Translations under genes and position numbers: made by a program
Assembly: GCA_002378125.1 (NCBI GenBank)
Contig: DFRF01000102.1
Span: forward strand, 25,839-50,404
Direction: 5' to 3'
Length of the DNA stretch: 24,566 nt
Origin: Rhodospirillaceae bacterium UBA3470
GTDB taxonomy: Bacteria > Pseudomonadota > Alphaproteobacteria > Rhodospirillales > Casp-alpha2
Notes under the pieces: model-generated
Told to the model about the DNA's origin: nothing
The model's input: the letters and a program-made list of their open reading frames with translations, nothing else
Database searches by the model: none
In this document: positions 6,450-14,056 of the stretch, piece by piece
How the letters are laid out: the number at the start of each line of letters is the position of its first letter
Numbering within the stretch: position 1 is the first letter of the stretch

Positions 6450-8381
6450 TTGAATTTTAGCCGCAATCTGGCCCTGTGGGTCATTATCGCGCTTTTGGTG
6501 TTCGCGCTGTTTAATTTGTTTCAAGGCACGTCGCCCCGGAATGCGCAGGGAGCAATGGCCTTTTCTGATTTCGTCACGGCAGTTGAGCAGGGCGATATTC
6601 GTGAGGTTACCATTCAAGGTCAGGCCATCACGGGGCAGTTCCGCGATGGCCGTCAGTTCCAAACCTACACTCCGGATGATCCGACACTGGTCAACACCTT
6701 GCGCAAGCAAGGCGTGCGCATCCGCGCTTTGCCGTCAGATGAGGGTTCGCCGACCCTATTCTCGGTCCTCCTCTCATGGTTCCCCATGCTGTTGCTCATC
6801 GGCGTTTGGATTTTCTTCATGCGTCAGATGCAATCGGGCGGCGGCAAGGCCATGGGCTTTGGTAAATCGAAGGCCCGCATGCTGACCGAGAAGCAGGGCC
6901 GCGTAACTTTCGAGGACGTCGCCGGCATCGATGAGGCTAAACAGGAATTAGAGGAAATTGTCGAGTACCTCAAAGATCCTCAGAAATTCCAGCGCCTGGG
7001 CGGCAAAATCCCAAAGGGATGCTTGCTCGTTGGTCCGCCAGGTACCGGTAAGACCTTGCTCGCCCGCGCTATCGCTGGCGAGGCCAACGTTCCGTTCTTC
7101 ACTATTTCCGGCTCCGACTTCGTGGAGATGTTCGTCGGTGTTGGTGCGTCGCGTGTTCGAGATATGTTCGAACAGGGAAAGAAGAACGCGCCGTGCATCA
7201 TCTTTATTGATGAAATAGATGCCGTAGGCCGGCACCGTGGTGCGGGCCTGGGAGGCGGCAACGACGAGCGTGAACAGACGCTCAACCAGTTGCTGGTGGA
7301 GATGGATGGCTTCGAATCGAACGAGGGCGTGATCCTGATCGCCGCCACCAACCGTCCGGATGTTCTGGACCCCGCGCTGCTGCGTCCGGGACGATTTGAC
7401 CGCCAGGTCACTGTGCCCAATCCGGATATCCTGGGTCGTGAGAAAATCTTGAAGGTGCATATGAAGAAGGTGCCACTGGCGCCCGACGTTGACGCCCGGG
7501 TGATTGCTCGAGGCACTCCTGGTTTTTCCGGCGCAGATTTAGCCAACCTGGTGAACGAGGCGGCGCTTTTAGCGGCCCGTGTCGGCAAACGCGTCGTCAC
7601 CATGCAAGAATTTGAGGATGCTAAGGACAAGGTTCTGATGGGCGCCGAACGCCGATCCATGGTGATGAGTGAGGACGAGAAGAAACTTACAGCCTATCAT
7701 GAAGCCGGACACGCCTTGGTGAGCCTGCGCATGCCTAAAACCGATCCACTTCACAAGGTGACGATTATTCCGCGGGGCCGTGCACTGGGTGTGACCATGA
7801 ACTTGCCGGAACGTGACCAATTGTCACAGTCGGAAATCCAGCTGAAGTCACGTTTGGCCATTATGTACGGCGGCCGGATTGCCGAGGAGCTAGTGTTTGG
7901 AAAGGAAAACATCACCACGGGCGCCGGCAACGACATTCAACAGGCGACCAACATTGCCCGGCGCATGGTCACAGAGTTTGGTTTTTCCGCCAAACTCGGC
8001 CCCCTGCGCTATTCGGACAATGAAGAGGAAGTGTTTCTCGGCCATTCCGTGGCGCGCCAGAAACATGTCTCGGATTCGACGGCCGCCATCATCGACCAGG
8101 AGGTTCGCGATCTGATCGATGAGGCGGAATCGAATGCGCGCCGTATTCTTACTGAAAACCGCGACAATCTAGAAGTGATCGCTCAGGGACTTTTGGAGTA
8201 TGAGACGCTCTCCGGTAACGACGTCGATGCGCTTCTGCGTGGGGAGGAAATCGTCCGCAAGGACGACGACTACACGACGCCCGAGGGCGGTCGCAAAGCT
8301 TCCGTTCCAAGCAGTGCTCCCGCGAAGAAGGACAAGGGCTCGTCGGGTATTGGGGACATTGAGCCGCAGCCCGAAGCCTGA
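6450..8381 (+). CDS. ftsH: FtsH, ATP-dependent membrane zinc metalloprotease
   Basis: The 643-residue protein has a complete FtsH layout. Transmembrane helices lie at about residues 8-24 and 105-124, with the periplasmic FtsH_ext region between. The AAA module has Walker A GPPGTGKT (195-202), Walker B IIFIDEID (250-257) and arginine fingers in RPGRFDR (312-318). The M41 protease site is HEAGH (417-421), with the third zinc ligand expected in the GNDIQQAT segment near residue 495. FtsH is a hexamer that degrades misassembled membrane proteins and regulators such as RpoH and LpxC in characterised bacteria. It starts at TTG, which may limit output. The C-terminal tail is Lys/Ser/Pro-rich and divergent. 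folP follows 17 bases later. Confidence 0.98.
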   Translation: MNFSRNLALWVIIALLVFALFNLFQGTSPRNAQGAMAFSDFVTAVEQGDIREVTIQGQAITGQFRDGRQFQTYTPDDPTLVNTLRKQGVRIRALPSDEGSPTLFSVLLSWFPMLLLIGVWIFFMRQMQSGGGKAMGFGKSKARMLTEKQGRVTFEDVAGIDEAKQELEEIVEYLKDPQKFQRLGGKIPKGCLLVGPPGTGKTLLARAIAGEANVPFFTISGSDFVEMFVGVGASRVRDMFEQGKKNAPCIIFIDEIDAVGRHRGAGLGGGNDEREQTLNQLLVEMDGFESNEGVILIAATNRPDVLDPALLRPGRFDRQVTVPNPDILGREKILKVHMKKVPLAPDVDARVIARGTPGFSGADLANLVNEAALLAARVGKRVVTMQEFEDAKDKVLMGAERRSMVMSEDEKKLTAYHEAGHALVSLRMPKTDPLHKVTIIPRGRALGVTMNLPERDQLSQSEIQLKSRLAIMYGGRIAEELVFGKENITTGAGNDIQQATNIARRMVTEFGFSAKLGPLRYSDNEEEVFLGHSVARQKHVSDSTAAIIDQEVRDLIDEAESNARRILTENRDNLEVIAQGLLEYETLSGNDVDALLRGEEIVRKDDDYTTPEGGRKASVPSSAPAKKDKGSSGIGDIEPQPEA

Positions 8382-8398
8382 CGCTCGGACTGCGTTGG

Positions 8399-9256
8399 AT
8401 GGCCGATCGCACTGTCCAGCCTAAAGTGACAACCTTCGCTGGCCTCAGCCTCGACCGACCCCGCATTATGGGCATTGTCAATGTGACGCCGGACAGCTTC
8501 TCCGACGGCGGAGAGGCGTTGCGGGTTAAGGATGCTGTGAGTCGCGGTCGCGCCATGCTTGCTGCAGGAGCGGACATTCTGGATATCGGCGGTGAGTCCA
8601 CACGACCTCGTGCGACGCCTGTGTCTGTGGATGAAGAATGTGCGCGCGTGTCGCCCGTCATCGAGACCTTGGCCGGTGACGGTGCACTGATCTCCATCGA
8701 CAGTCGACGCTCAGCGGTTATGCGCACGGCAGTGGCAGCGGGAGCGAAGATCGTCAACGACGTCACAGCGCTAGATGGAGATCCGGATGCCGCGGCGGTG
8801 GTTGCGGAAACTGGCGTGTCGGTGATCCTTATGCACATGCAAGGGGCGCCACAGACCATGCAGGACAACCCGACGTACGATGTGCCGTCCCAGGACATCC
8901 GTGATTATCTGTCAGGGCGGATCGCGGCTTGTGAAGCTGCCGACATTTCGCGCGATCGGATCGCCGTAGACGCGGGCATCGGGTTTGGTAAGACATTGGA
9001 TCACAATTTGGAGCTTCTGGCGCACATGGACGTCCTCCACGCATTGGCTTGCGCGGTGGTTCTTGGTGTGTCGCGGAAGAGCTTCATCGGTCGCTTGACC
9101 GGCGTAGAAGACCCGCGAGAGCGAGTCGCTGGATCGGTTGCCGCGGCGTTGGCAACTCGAGATCTCGGTGTGCAAATTTTTCGTGTTCACGATGTGGCTC
9201 AGACCCGGCAGGCCTTAGATGTTTGGGAGGCCATTCGCCAAACGCATCCTTCGTAG
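8399..9256 (+). CDS. folP: FolP, dihydropteroate synthase
   Basis: The 285-residue protein catalyses condensation of p-aminobenzoate with hydroxymethyl-dihydropterin pyrophosphate in folate synthesis; this enzyme is the sulfonamide target. Both family signatures are present: IMGIVNVTPDSFSDGG near residue 22 and DIGGESTRPRATP near residue 61. The C-terminal sulfa/pterin-binding loop GVSRKSFIG and the closing DPRERVAGS are also intact. It follows ftsH by 17 bases without a strong Shine-Dalgarno site, so translation is probably coupled or leaderless-like. The ftsH-folP-glmM order is also seen in E. coli, but here an antisense SDR gene separates folP from glmM. Confidence 0.96.
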   Translation: MADRTVQPKVTTFAGLSLDRPRIMGIVNVTPDSFSDGGEALRVKDAVSRGRAMLAAGADILDIGGESTRPRATPVSVDEECARVSPVIETLAGDGALISIDSRRSAVMRTAVAAGAKIVNDVTALDGDPDAAAVVAETGVSVILMHMQGAPQTMQDNPTYDVPSQDIRDYLSGRIAACEAADISRDRIAVDAGIGFGKTLDHNLELLAHMDVLHALACAVVLGVSRKSFIGRLTGVEDPRERVAGSVAAALATRDLGVQIFRVHDVAQTRQALDVWEAIRQTHPS

Positions 9257-9401
9257 GTTGTGGAAAATTTCTTTATGGCGGCAATCGGTTTTGGAGGAGG
9301 GGCACCTTAGGCTTAATCCCCGCCGTCAATGTAGTCGATGAGGGCGAAGACAGCGATTGCCTGTGGAAATGCGATGAAAATGCTAGACCTCTGAGCGATC
9401 C

Positions 9402-10145
9402 TCAGGTTTCCACGCCGCCGTTCACTTGAAGAATTTGACCGTTTATAAAGCCGCCCTGATGGGAGCATAGTAACCCGACTATGGCGGCGATGTCGGCACT
9501 GTCGCCCAAACGTCCAGTCGGGGTTTCTTTCAATAATTCTTGCATGGCGTTGGACTTGGCGACGACCAAGTCTTGATCGGGGAAGGTTCCCGGAGAGATG
9601 ATGTTGCAGGTCACGCCCTGAGGACCAAACTCCCGCGCCAGCGCCTTCGTCAGACCCCAGCAAGCGTGTTTCGACGCGGTGACAACAGGCCGCCCGCCAG
9701 TGCCGCGCTGCGCGTTCATACCAGTGAAGTTGACAATACGGCCCCATCCGGCCTCCACCATGCCCGGTAGGAAGGCGCGGCATAACCAGATAGCAGCGTT
9801 GAAATTCACGTCCATCACTCGTGCCCAAACATCATCGGTGGTTTCGAGGAACGGTTGCGCCGGCCGAATTGCGGCATTGTTGATCAGGACGTCGATCCGA
9901 CCGAAAGCGTCCAATGCCGTCTTCGCGATGTCGTTGCTGGCGGATTTGTCGCCGATATCCCCCATGGCGATTATGCTATGACTACCAAGAGCTCTAATCT
10001 CTTCGGCAACGCTTTCGCAGTCGGCACGGTTGGATGACCCGTTGAGGACGATATTGAAGCCGGCTTTGGCCAGTTCCTTGGCGCAACCGCGCCCGATGTT
10101 ACGGCCTGATCCCGTGATCAGGGCGGTGCGTTTTTCCAGTGCCAT
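9402..10145 (-). CDS. SDR-fold protein lacking the catalytic Ser/Tyr
   Basis: This 247-residue protein has the classical short-chain dehydrogenase/reductase fold: cofactor loop TGSGRNIG (11-18), NNAA (89-92), catalytic-type Asn in MDVNF (Asn114), and the C-terminal ending GGFINGQILQVNGGVE. The Lys of the YxxxK motif is present (Lys159 in VTASK), but the Tyr position is Val155. The position of the catalytic Ser, 13 residues before the Tyr, is Gly142 (NFTGMN). Standard SDR hydride-transfer chemistry is therefore doubtful; it may use other residues, bind ligand, or be misnamed as a 3-oxoacyl-ACP reductase. ATG 10145 is chosen over the upstream frame because GAAGGAGAAAGG lies just before it. It is transcribed against folP and away from glmM. 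Confidence 0.88.
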   Translation of the reverse strand: MALEKRTALITGSGRNIGRGCAKELAKAGFNIVLNGSSNRADCESVAEEIRALGSHSIIAMGDIGDKSASNDIAKTALDAFGRIDVLINNAAIRPAQPFLETTDDVWARVMDVNFNAAIWLCRAFLPGMVEAGWGRIVNFTGMNAQRGTGGRPVVTASKHACWGLTKALAREFGPQGVTCNIISPGTFPDQDLVVAKSNAMQELLKETPTGRLGDSADIAAIVGLLCSHQGGFINGQILQVNGGVET

Positions 10146-10218
10146 GGGAACCTTTCTCCTTCGGTCGGAGGACAGCTTCCGGGATTGCCAACGTGATTGC
10201 AAGTCGCCAAATCGGTAA

Positions 10219-10246
10219 GAATTGGTAACAATTCGTGACTACACGA
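10219..10246. promoter_or_regulatory. Paired inverted repeats in the divergent SDR/glmM gap
   Basis: Two perfect inverted repeats lie nearly back to back: GAATTG-GTAA-CAATTC (10219-10234) and TCGTG-ACTA-CACGA (10233-10246). They are in the AT-richer middle of the 187-base divergent region between the SDR gene and glmM. They could be operator sites for a dimeric regulator. No clear sigma-70 promoter could be assigned around them. Confidence 0.3.
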
Positions 10247-10332
10247 CTTAACGGAATTGCAATAAAAGACGCCGTAGCTTACTGAAGCGATAGTTCGCAA
10301 ACGTGGACGGCACCAACTGCATTCGGGGGCCC

Positions 10333-11688
10333 ATGAACCGGAAACTTTTTGGCACGGACGGCATTCGCGGCACCGCTAACACCGACCCCATGACGGCCGA
10401 GACAGCGCTTCGCGTTGGCATGGCGGCAGGGGGGCACTTTATTCAGGGGGGCCATCGTCATCGGGTGGTGATCGGTAAGGACACGCGGCTGTCTGGCTAC
10501 ATGCTGGAGCCTGCGCTGACGTCGGGTTTTGTTTCGGTCGGCATGGATGTGATCTTGGTTGGGCCCATGCCGACACCTGCAATTGCTATGCTGGTGCGTT
10601 CGTTGCGCGCTAACCTGGGGGTCATGCTTTCGGCGTCACATAATCCCTATCATGACAATGGAATCAAATTCTTTGGCCCGGATGGATACAAGCTCTCCGA
10701 CGAGGTGGAGGGGGCCATCGAAGCGCGCATGAACAATGGTGTGGGTATGCATCGCGCTAATCCGGACCGGCTTGGTCGGGCGCGGCGTCTAGATGATGTA
10801 GTTGGCCGCTACACTGAACACGTGAAGCGGACGTTTCCGCGTGGCTCGCAGCTGGATGGACTGAAGGTGGTGGTCGACTGCGCCAACGGGGCCGCCTATA
10901 AGGTGGCACCGGAAGTGTTGTGGGAACTGGGTGCCGAGGTGGTACCCATCGGTGTCGATCCGGATGGCTTCAATATCAACCGTGGATGCGGCTCCACGGA
11001 TACGGATTACATGCGGGCCCAGGTGATGGCTCACGGCGCCGACATCGGCTTGGCGCTGGACGGTGACGCCGATCGCTTGATTGTGTGCGATGAGAACGGT
11101 GCCCTGATCGACGGCGACCAGATCATGGCGTTAATTGCCGCCCATTGGGCGGAGGCCGGTCAATTGGCTGGTGGAGGCGTGGTCGCTACGGTCATGTCGA
11201 ATCTTGGATTTGAGAAGTATTTGAACGCTAAAGGTATTCGTCTTTTGCGAACCCAGGTGGGAGACCGCTATGTGGTCGAGGAGATGCGCAAGGGTGGGTA
11301 TAACCTGGGCGGTGAACAGTCGGGGCATATTGTCCTGGGTGATTATGGAACGACGGGCGACGGCCTCGTCGCGGCGTTACAAGTGTTGGCCGTATTGGTC
11401 GCTGACGGTGGCTGGGCCAGCAAGGTTTGTTGCCGGTTCGATCCGTATCCGCAGCAGCTCTCTAACGTCCGTGTCTCTGGTGGCCGGTCGCTCGAGGACG
11501 CGCGTGTTAAGAAGGCCATACAAGACGGCGAGGCCCGTTTGGCCGGTACCGGCAGGCTTTTGATCCGCCCGTCTGGCACGGAACCTGTGGTCCGGGTCAT
11601 GGCCGAGGGCGAGGATGAAGCCTTGATCGCCTCGATTGTCGGTAATGTCGCCGAGGCTATCACGCAAGCAGAGTCAGGGGCGATGTAA
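10333..11688 (+). CDS. glmM: GlmM, phosphoglucosamine mutase
   Basis: GlmM interconverts glucosamine-6-phosphate and glucosamine-1-phosphate on the way to UDP-GlcNAc, the precursor of peptidoglycan and lipopolysaccharide. From ATG 10333 the protein is 451 residues and begins MNRKLFGTDGIRG, the usual start of the family; an upstream start at 10303 would add non-conserved residues. The phosphorylated serine is Ser102 in LSASHNP. The metal loop DGDADR, the sugar-binding loop GGEQSGH and the phosphate-binding RPSGTEP are all intact. thiD starts 3 bases after its stop, so the two are co-translated. Confidence 0.97.
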   Translation: MNRKLFGTDGIRGTANTDPMTAETALRVGMAAGGHFIQGGHRHRVVIGKDTRLSGYMLEPALTSGFVSVGMDVILVGPMPTPAIAMLVRSLRANLGVMLSASHNPYHDNGIKFFGPDGYKLSDEVEGAIEARMNNGVGMHRANPDRLGRARRLDDVVGRYTEHVKRTFPRGSQLDGLKVVVDCANGAAYKVAPEVLWELGAEVVPIGVDPDGFNINRGCGSTDTDYMRAQVMAHGADIGLALDGDADRLIVCDENGALIDGDQIMALIAAHWAEAGQLAGGGVVATVMSNLGFEKYLNAKGIRLLRTQVGDRYVVEEMRKGGYNLGGEQSGHIVLGDYGTTGDGLVAALQVLAVLVADGGWASKVCCRFDPYPQQLSNVRVSGGRSLEDARVKKAIQDGEARLAGTGRLLIRPSGTEPVVRVMAEGEDEALIASIVGNVAEAITQAESGAM

Positions 11689-11691
11689 ATC

Positions 11692-12492
11692 ATGAACGGC
11701 CGTGTCCTAATTATCGCAGGGTCCGATTCCGGCGGTGGTGCCGGAATCCAGGCCGATATCAAGACTGTGACCGCCTTGGGTGGTTTCGCGATGACGGCGA
11801 TTACCGCACTAACGGCTCAGAATACGACTGGCGTCCAAGGTATCCATGAGGTGCCTGCCAATTTCGTCTCTCAGCAGATGCACAGCGTGATTGATGATCT
11901 AGGTGCCGACGCCGTCAAGATTGGCATGCTGCATCGCCCGGAAATCATCGAAGCCGTTGCGAACGTCCTTGCCGACAAGTTACCGGATGTGCCGGTGGTC
12001 CTGGACCCCGTCATGATTGCCACTAGCGGTGCCCGGCTGATCGAAGATGCCGCTGTGGAAGCCTTAGTGGAACGCTTGTTGCCGTGCGCTGATCTCTTGA
12101 TACCCAACGCGCCCGAGGCGGCGGCCCTGAGCGGTCGCATTGTTGAGACCATCGACGATGCCGTCGCTGCCGCACGGAGCATGCGGGACATGGGCGCGCG
12201 GGCTGTTCTGATGAAGGGGGGGCATCTCGGCGGCGATACGGTCACTGACCTTCTGTTTCAGGGTGACGATCAGTCGATGCGTTTTACGGGAGCGCGCATC
12301 GACAGCCGCCATACCCACGGTACGGGGTGTACGCTTGCATCCGCATGTGCGGCCAGCCTTGCCCAGGGGCTCTCTTTGGAGGCGGCGGTTGGTAGGGCGC
12401 ATGCCTATGTTCGGGCGGCCATCGAAACCGCTCCCGGCTACGGTGGTGGATATGGGCCTCTCAATCACGCCCACACAGTCCGTGCGGATTGA
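11692..12492 (+). CDS. thiD: ThiD, hydroxymethylpyrimidine/phosphomethylpyrimidine kinase
   Basis: The 266-residue ribokinase-fold protein phosphorylates HMP and HMP-phosphate to make the pyrimidine half of thiamine. It opens with the family motif IIAGSDSGGGAGIQADIKT, has the substrate segment TAITALTAQNT, and near residue 205 carries HTHGTGCTLASA, whose GTGC forms the anion hole and includes the catalytic residue region. Length is normal. It starts 3 bases after glmM with AGGGG upstream, indicating a bicistronic unit. No thiamine riboswitch is visible upstream, which suits expression with glmM. Confidence 0.95.
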   Translation: MNGRVLIIAGSDSGGGAGIQADIKTVTALGGFAMTAITALTAQNTTGVQGIHEVPANFVSQQMHSVIDDLGADAVKIGMLHRPEIIEAVANVLADKLPDVPVVLDPVMIATSGARLIEDAAVEALVERLLPCADLLIPNAPEAAALSGRIVETIDDAVAAARSMRDMGARAVLMKGGHLGGDTVTDLLFQGDDQSMRFTGARIDSRHTHGTGCTLASACAASLAQGLSLEAAVGRAHAYVRAAIETAPGYGGGYGPLNHAHTVRAD

Positions 12493-12660
12493 CATCAAGT
12501 GTCAGCGCTGACCACCGGGAGAGGCGGGAAATCGTTGTGAGCGGGTTCAACATTTCTTTCACCCGTCGGTCCCGTCGAAAGCTCAATAGATCACAACGTA
12601 CTTGCGGAGGCATTCCAATGGCGACGCTCATGCTGATGCCGGCGACGTTCGCAGAGTATT
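12493..12660. other. Stretch after thiD with no confident gene
   Basis: This is the first part of a 650-base gap between thiD and the alaX-like gene. A short frame begins at ATG 12618 (GGAGG at about 12606-12610 upstream) reading MATLMLMPATFAEY and runs to a TAA at 12689 without family resemblance. A one-base frame change near 12660 would join it to the next frame. No RNA gene or promoter is evident. Confidence 0.4.
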
Positions 12661-12843
12661 GTGCTGGCGGATTCTGCCAAGTGGCTTAAGCTGATGCACG
12701 ACGCTGACGCCATCGTCGCCTTCAGCCGCGAGCAGACCGCCGCCCATGGCCTGGAGGTCGAAGAAGTGGGTGACGCGGTGGTTAAATACCTTTTTGGCGA
12801 TCAAATTCTGCCCATCGACCCGGCTCTTCATCCGAAACCATGA
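12661..12843 (+). CDS. Short hypothetical frame, probably a gene remnant
   Basis: A 60-residue frame from GTG 12661 (LADSAKWLKLMHDADAIV, then an acidic helix-like stretch) ends at a TGA that overlaps the next ATG by 4 bases. I do not recognise it. A single-base indel near 12660 would fuse it to the upstream 12618 frame, which has the better ribosome site. That suggests a degraded gene rather than an intact one. The composition looks coding-like, but the region carries no other support. Confidence 0.22.
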   Translation: MLADSAKWLKLMHDADAIVAFSREQTAAHGLEVEEVGDAVVKYLFGDQILPIDPALHPKP

Positions 12844-13076
12844 CCGTCTCCGCTACCGCCGCCGAATCGTCCTCTTCGCACCTCGCCGCAACCTTCGCTA
12901 CAGTCATCTTCAATGCCTTGATTTGTGGAGAAGCAACGGCCGCTATGACGCTGGTAGCCCCGATGAAGGAACGCGACGCCATTTGCGGTAAGGAGGTCGA
13001 GTTGATCCTTTCCGGTTGCAACGTCGACAAGGCCTTGTTCTCTGAGACCTTAGTATCGGCGAAAATTGGGAATTGA
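12840..13076 (+). pseudogene. Remnant resembling a threonine/serine dehydratase C-terminus
   Basis: From about base 12918 the 78-residue frame reads ICGEATAAMTLVAPM, then GKEVELILSGCNVDKALFSE. This matches the end of PLP-dependent threonine/serine dehydratases, which close with an E-P-A-x-A-A helix followed by GK-V-x-(V/I)-LSGGNVD. Here the second Gly of SGGN is Cys. The remaining 280-odd residues, including the lysine that binds PLP, are absent, and the first 26 residues look out of frame. It is best read as the 3' end of a decayed gene. The match is by motif recognition only. Confidence 0.45.
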
Positions 13077-13142
13077 ACTGAGAGGCCGACGCTACGATGC
13101 TATGCAACATGATAGCGATCGAGTCGATCTGGGAGAGAGACT

Positions 13143-13850
13143 ATGACTGAAGCAATTTTCCGCGACGATGCCTACGCCAAATCCTGCGAGGCTACCGTGG
13201 TATCCGTCGACAAGGCCGGTATCGAGTTGGATCGCACCATATTTTACTATGAAAGCGGCGGCCAACCCGGTGATACGGGCACATTGGCCACCGCCGATGG
13301 CCACACGGTTGAGATCGCGGATACCCGTATGGATCGAGGTTCAGGTCGACATCTACACATTCCCGCCGAAGGAATGCCGAGTCTGGTCCTGGGCGATACA
13401 GTGACGGCCACCATTGACTGGGAGCGGCGGCATCGCCTTATGCGCATGCACACGCTGCTTCATTTGATCTGTGCCATTGTCGACGTGGATATCACTGGTT
13501 GTCAGATTGGCTTGGAAAAGAGCCGTATTGACCTCAACACGGATGGTAAGCCCGACAAGGAAGCTATACAGGCCCAACTGGACGAGCTGGTGGCCAAGGA
13601 TCTACCTACGGCTGCTAAATGGATCACCGATGAGGAACTGGCGGCGCAGCCGGAACTTGTGAAGACTATGTCCCTCAGTCCGCCGACCGGTATCGGAAAG
13701 GTCCGTCTGATAGGCGTGGAGGGTATCGATCTCCAGCCTTGCGGTGGAACCCATGTGGCGTCAATTGGAGAAATTGGCCGGGTCCGTGTCGGCAAGATCG
13801 AGAACAAGGGCAAGCAGAACCGGCGGATCAACGTGCACCTCGAGGATTGA
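13143..13850 (+). CDS. alaX: AlaX-type alanyl-tRNA editing hydrolase
   Basis: The 235-residue protein is a free-standing trans-editing domain homologous to the alanyl-tRNA synthetase editing domain, which hydrolyses Ser (and Gly) wrongly attached to tRNA-Ala. The zinc site is complete: HTLLH gives His103 and His107, and CGGTH gives Cys200 and His204. The SGGQPGDTG motif (38-46) typical of the N-terminal part is present. Length fits the larger AlaX class. ATG 13143 has GGGAGAGAGACT directly upstream. It has about 66 bases to the dehydratase-like remnant upstream, and a tiny frame starts immediately after its stop. Confidence 0.93.
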   Translation: MTEAIFRDDAYAKSCEATVVSVDKAGIELDRTIFYYESGGQPGDTGTLATADGHTVEIADTRMDRGSGRHLHIPAEGMPSLVLGDTVTATIDWERRHRLMRMHTLLHLICAIVDVDITGCQIGLEKSRIDLNTDGKPDKEAIQAQLDELVAKDLPTAAKWITDEELAAQPELVKTMSLSPPTGIGKVRLIGVEGIDLQPCGGTHVASIGEIGRVRVGKIENKGKQNRRINVHLED

Positions 13851-14021
13851 GTGACCGCAACGCCCCATATATTTTCCGCCGGACCCAAGCGCAGCGTGCA
13901 AATCGCAGAGCTTTACCGCATGGCCGCCGGCGAAGCTTTTCTTATCGCTTTCGCCGGACGCCACGCCGACAGCGCCCTGAACCAGCATTCATTACTCCAA
14001 TACGCTAGTAACGCATGCTGA
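13851..14021 (+). CDS. Tiny hypothetical frame directly after alaX
   Basis: GTG 13851 directly abuts the alaX stop (TGAGTG) and opens a 56-residue frame (AGPKRSVQIAELYRMAAGEA in its middle) ending at TGA 14019-14021. It may be a short translationally coupled protein or the worn N-terminus of a former downstream gene. I do not recognise it, and it has no transmembrane segment or signal peptide. The region to 14056 otherwise holds only the ribosome site of the next gene. Confidence 0.22.
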   Translation: MTATPHIFSAGPKRSVQIAELYRMAAGEAFLIAFAGRHADSALNQHSLLQYASNAC

Positions 14022-14056
14022 TGGTGCGCACCATCTAACCTGCTAGGGAGAAAGTC

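Noticed and set aside
6980..7660. Minus-strand frame of 226 residues opposite ftsH
   Set aside because: It lies fully inside the strongly conserved ftsH AAA region and its Arg/Ser-rich product looks like an out-of-frame shadow.
9257..9401. Possible gene end or terminator in the convergent folP/SDR gap
   Set aside because: Only a five-base inverted repeat (9391-9395 with 9401-9405) without a T-run and a short Ala/Ile-rich minus frame were seen; neither is convincing.
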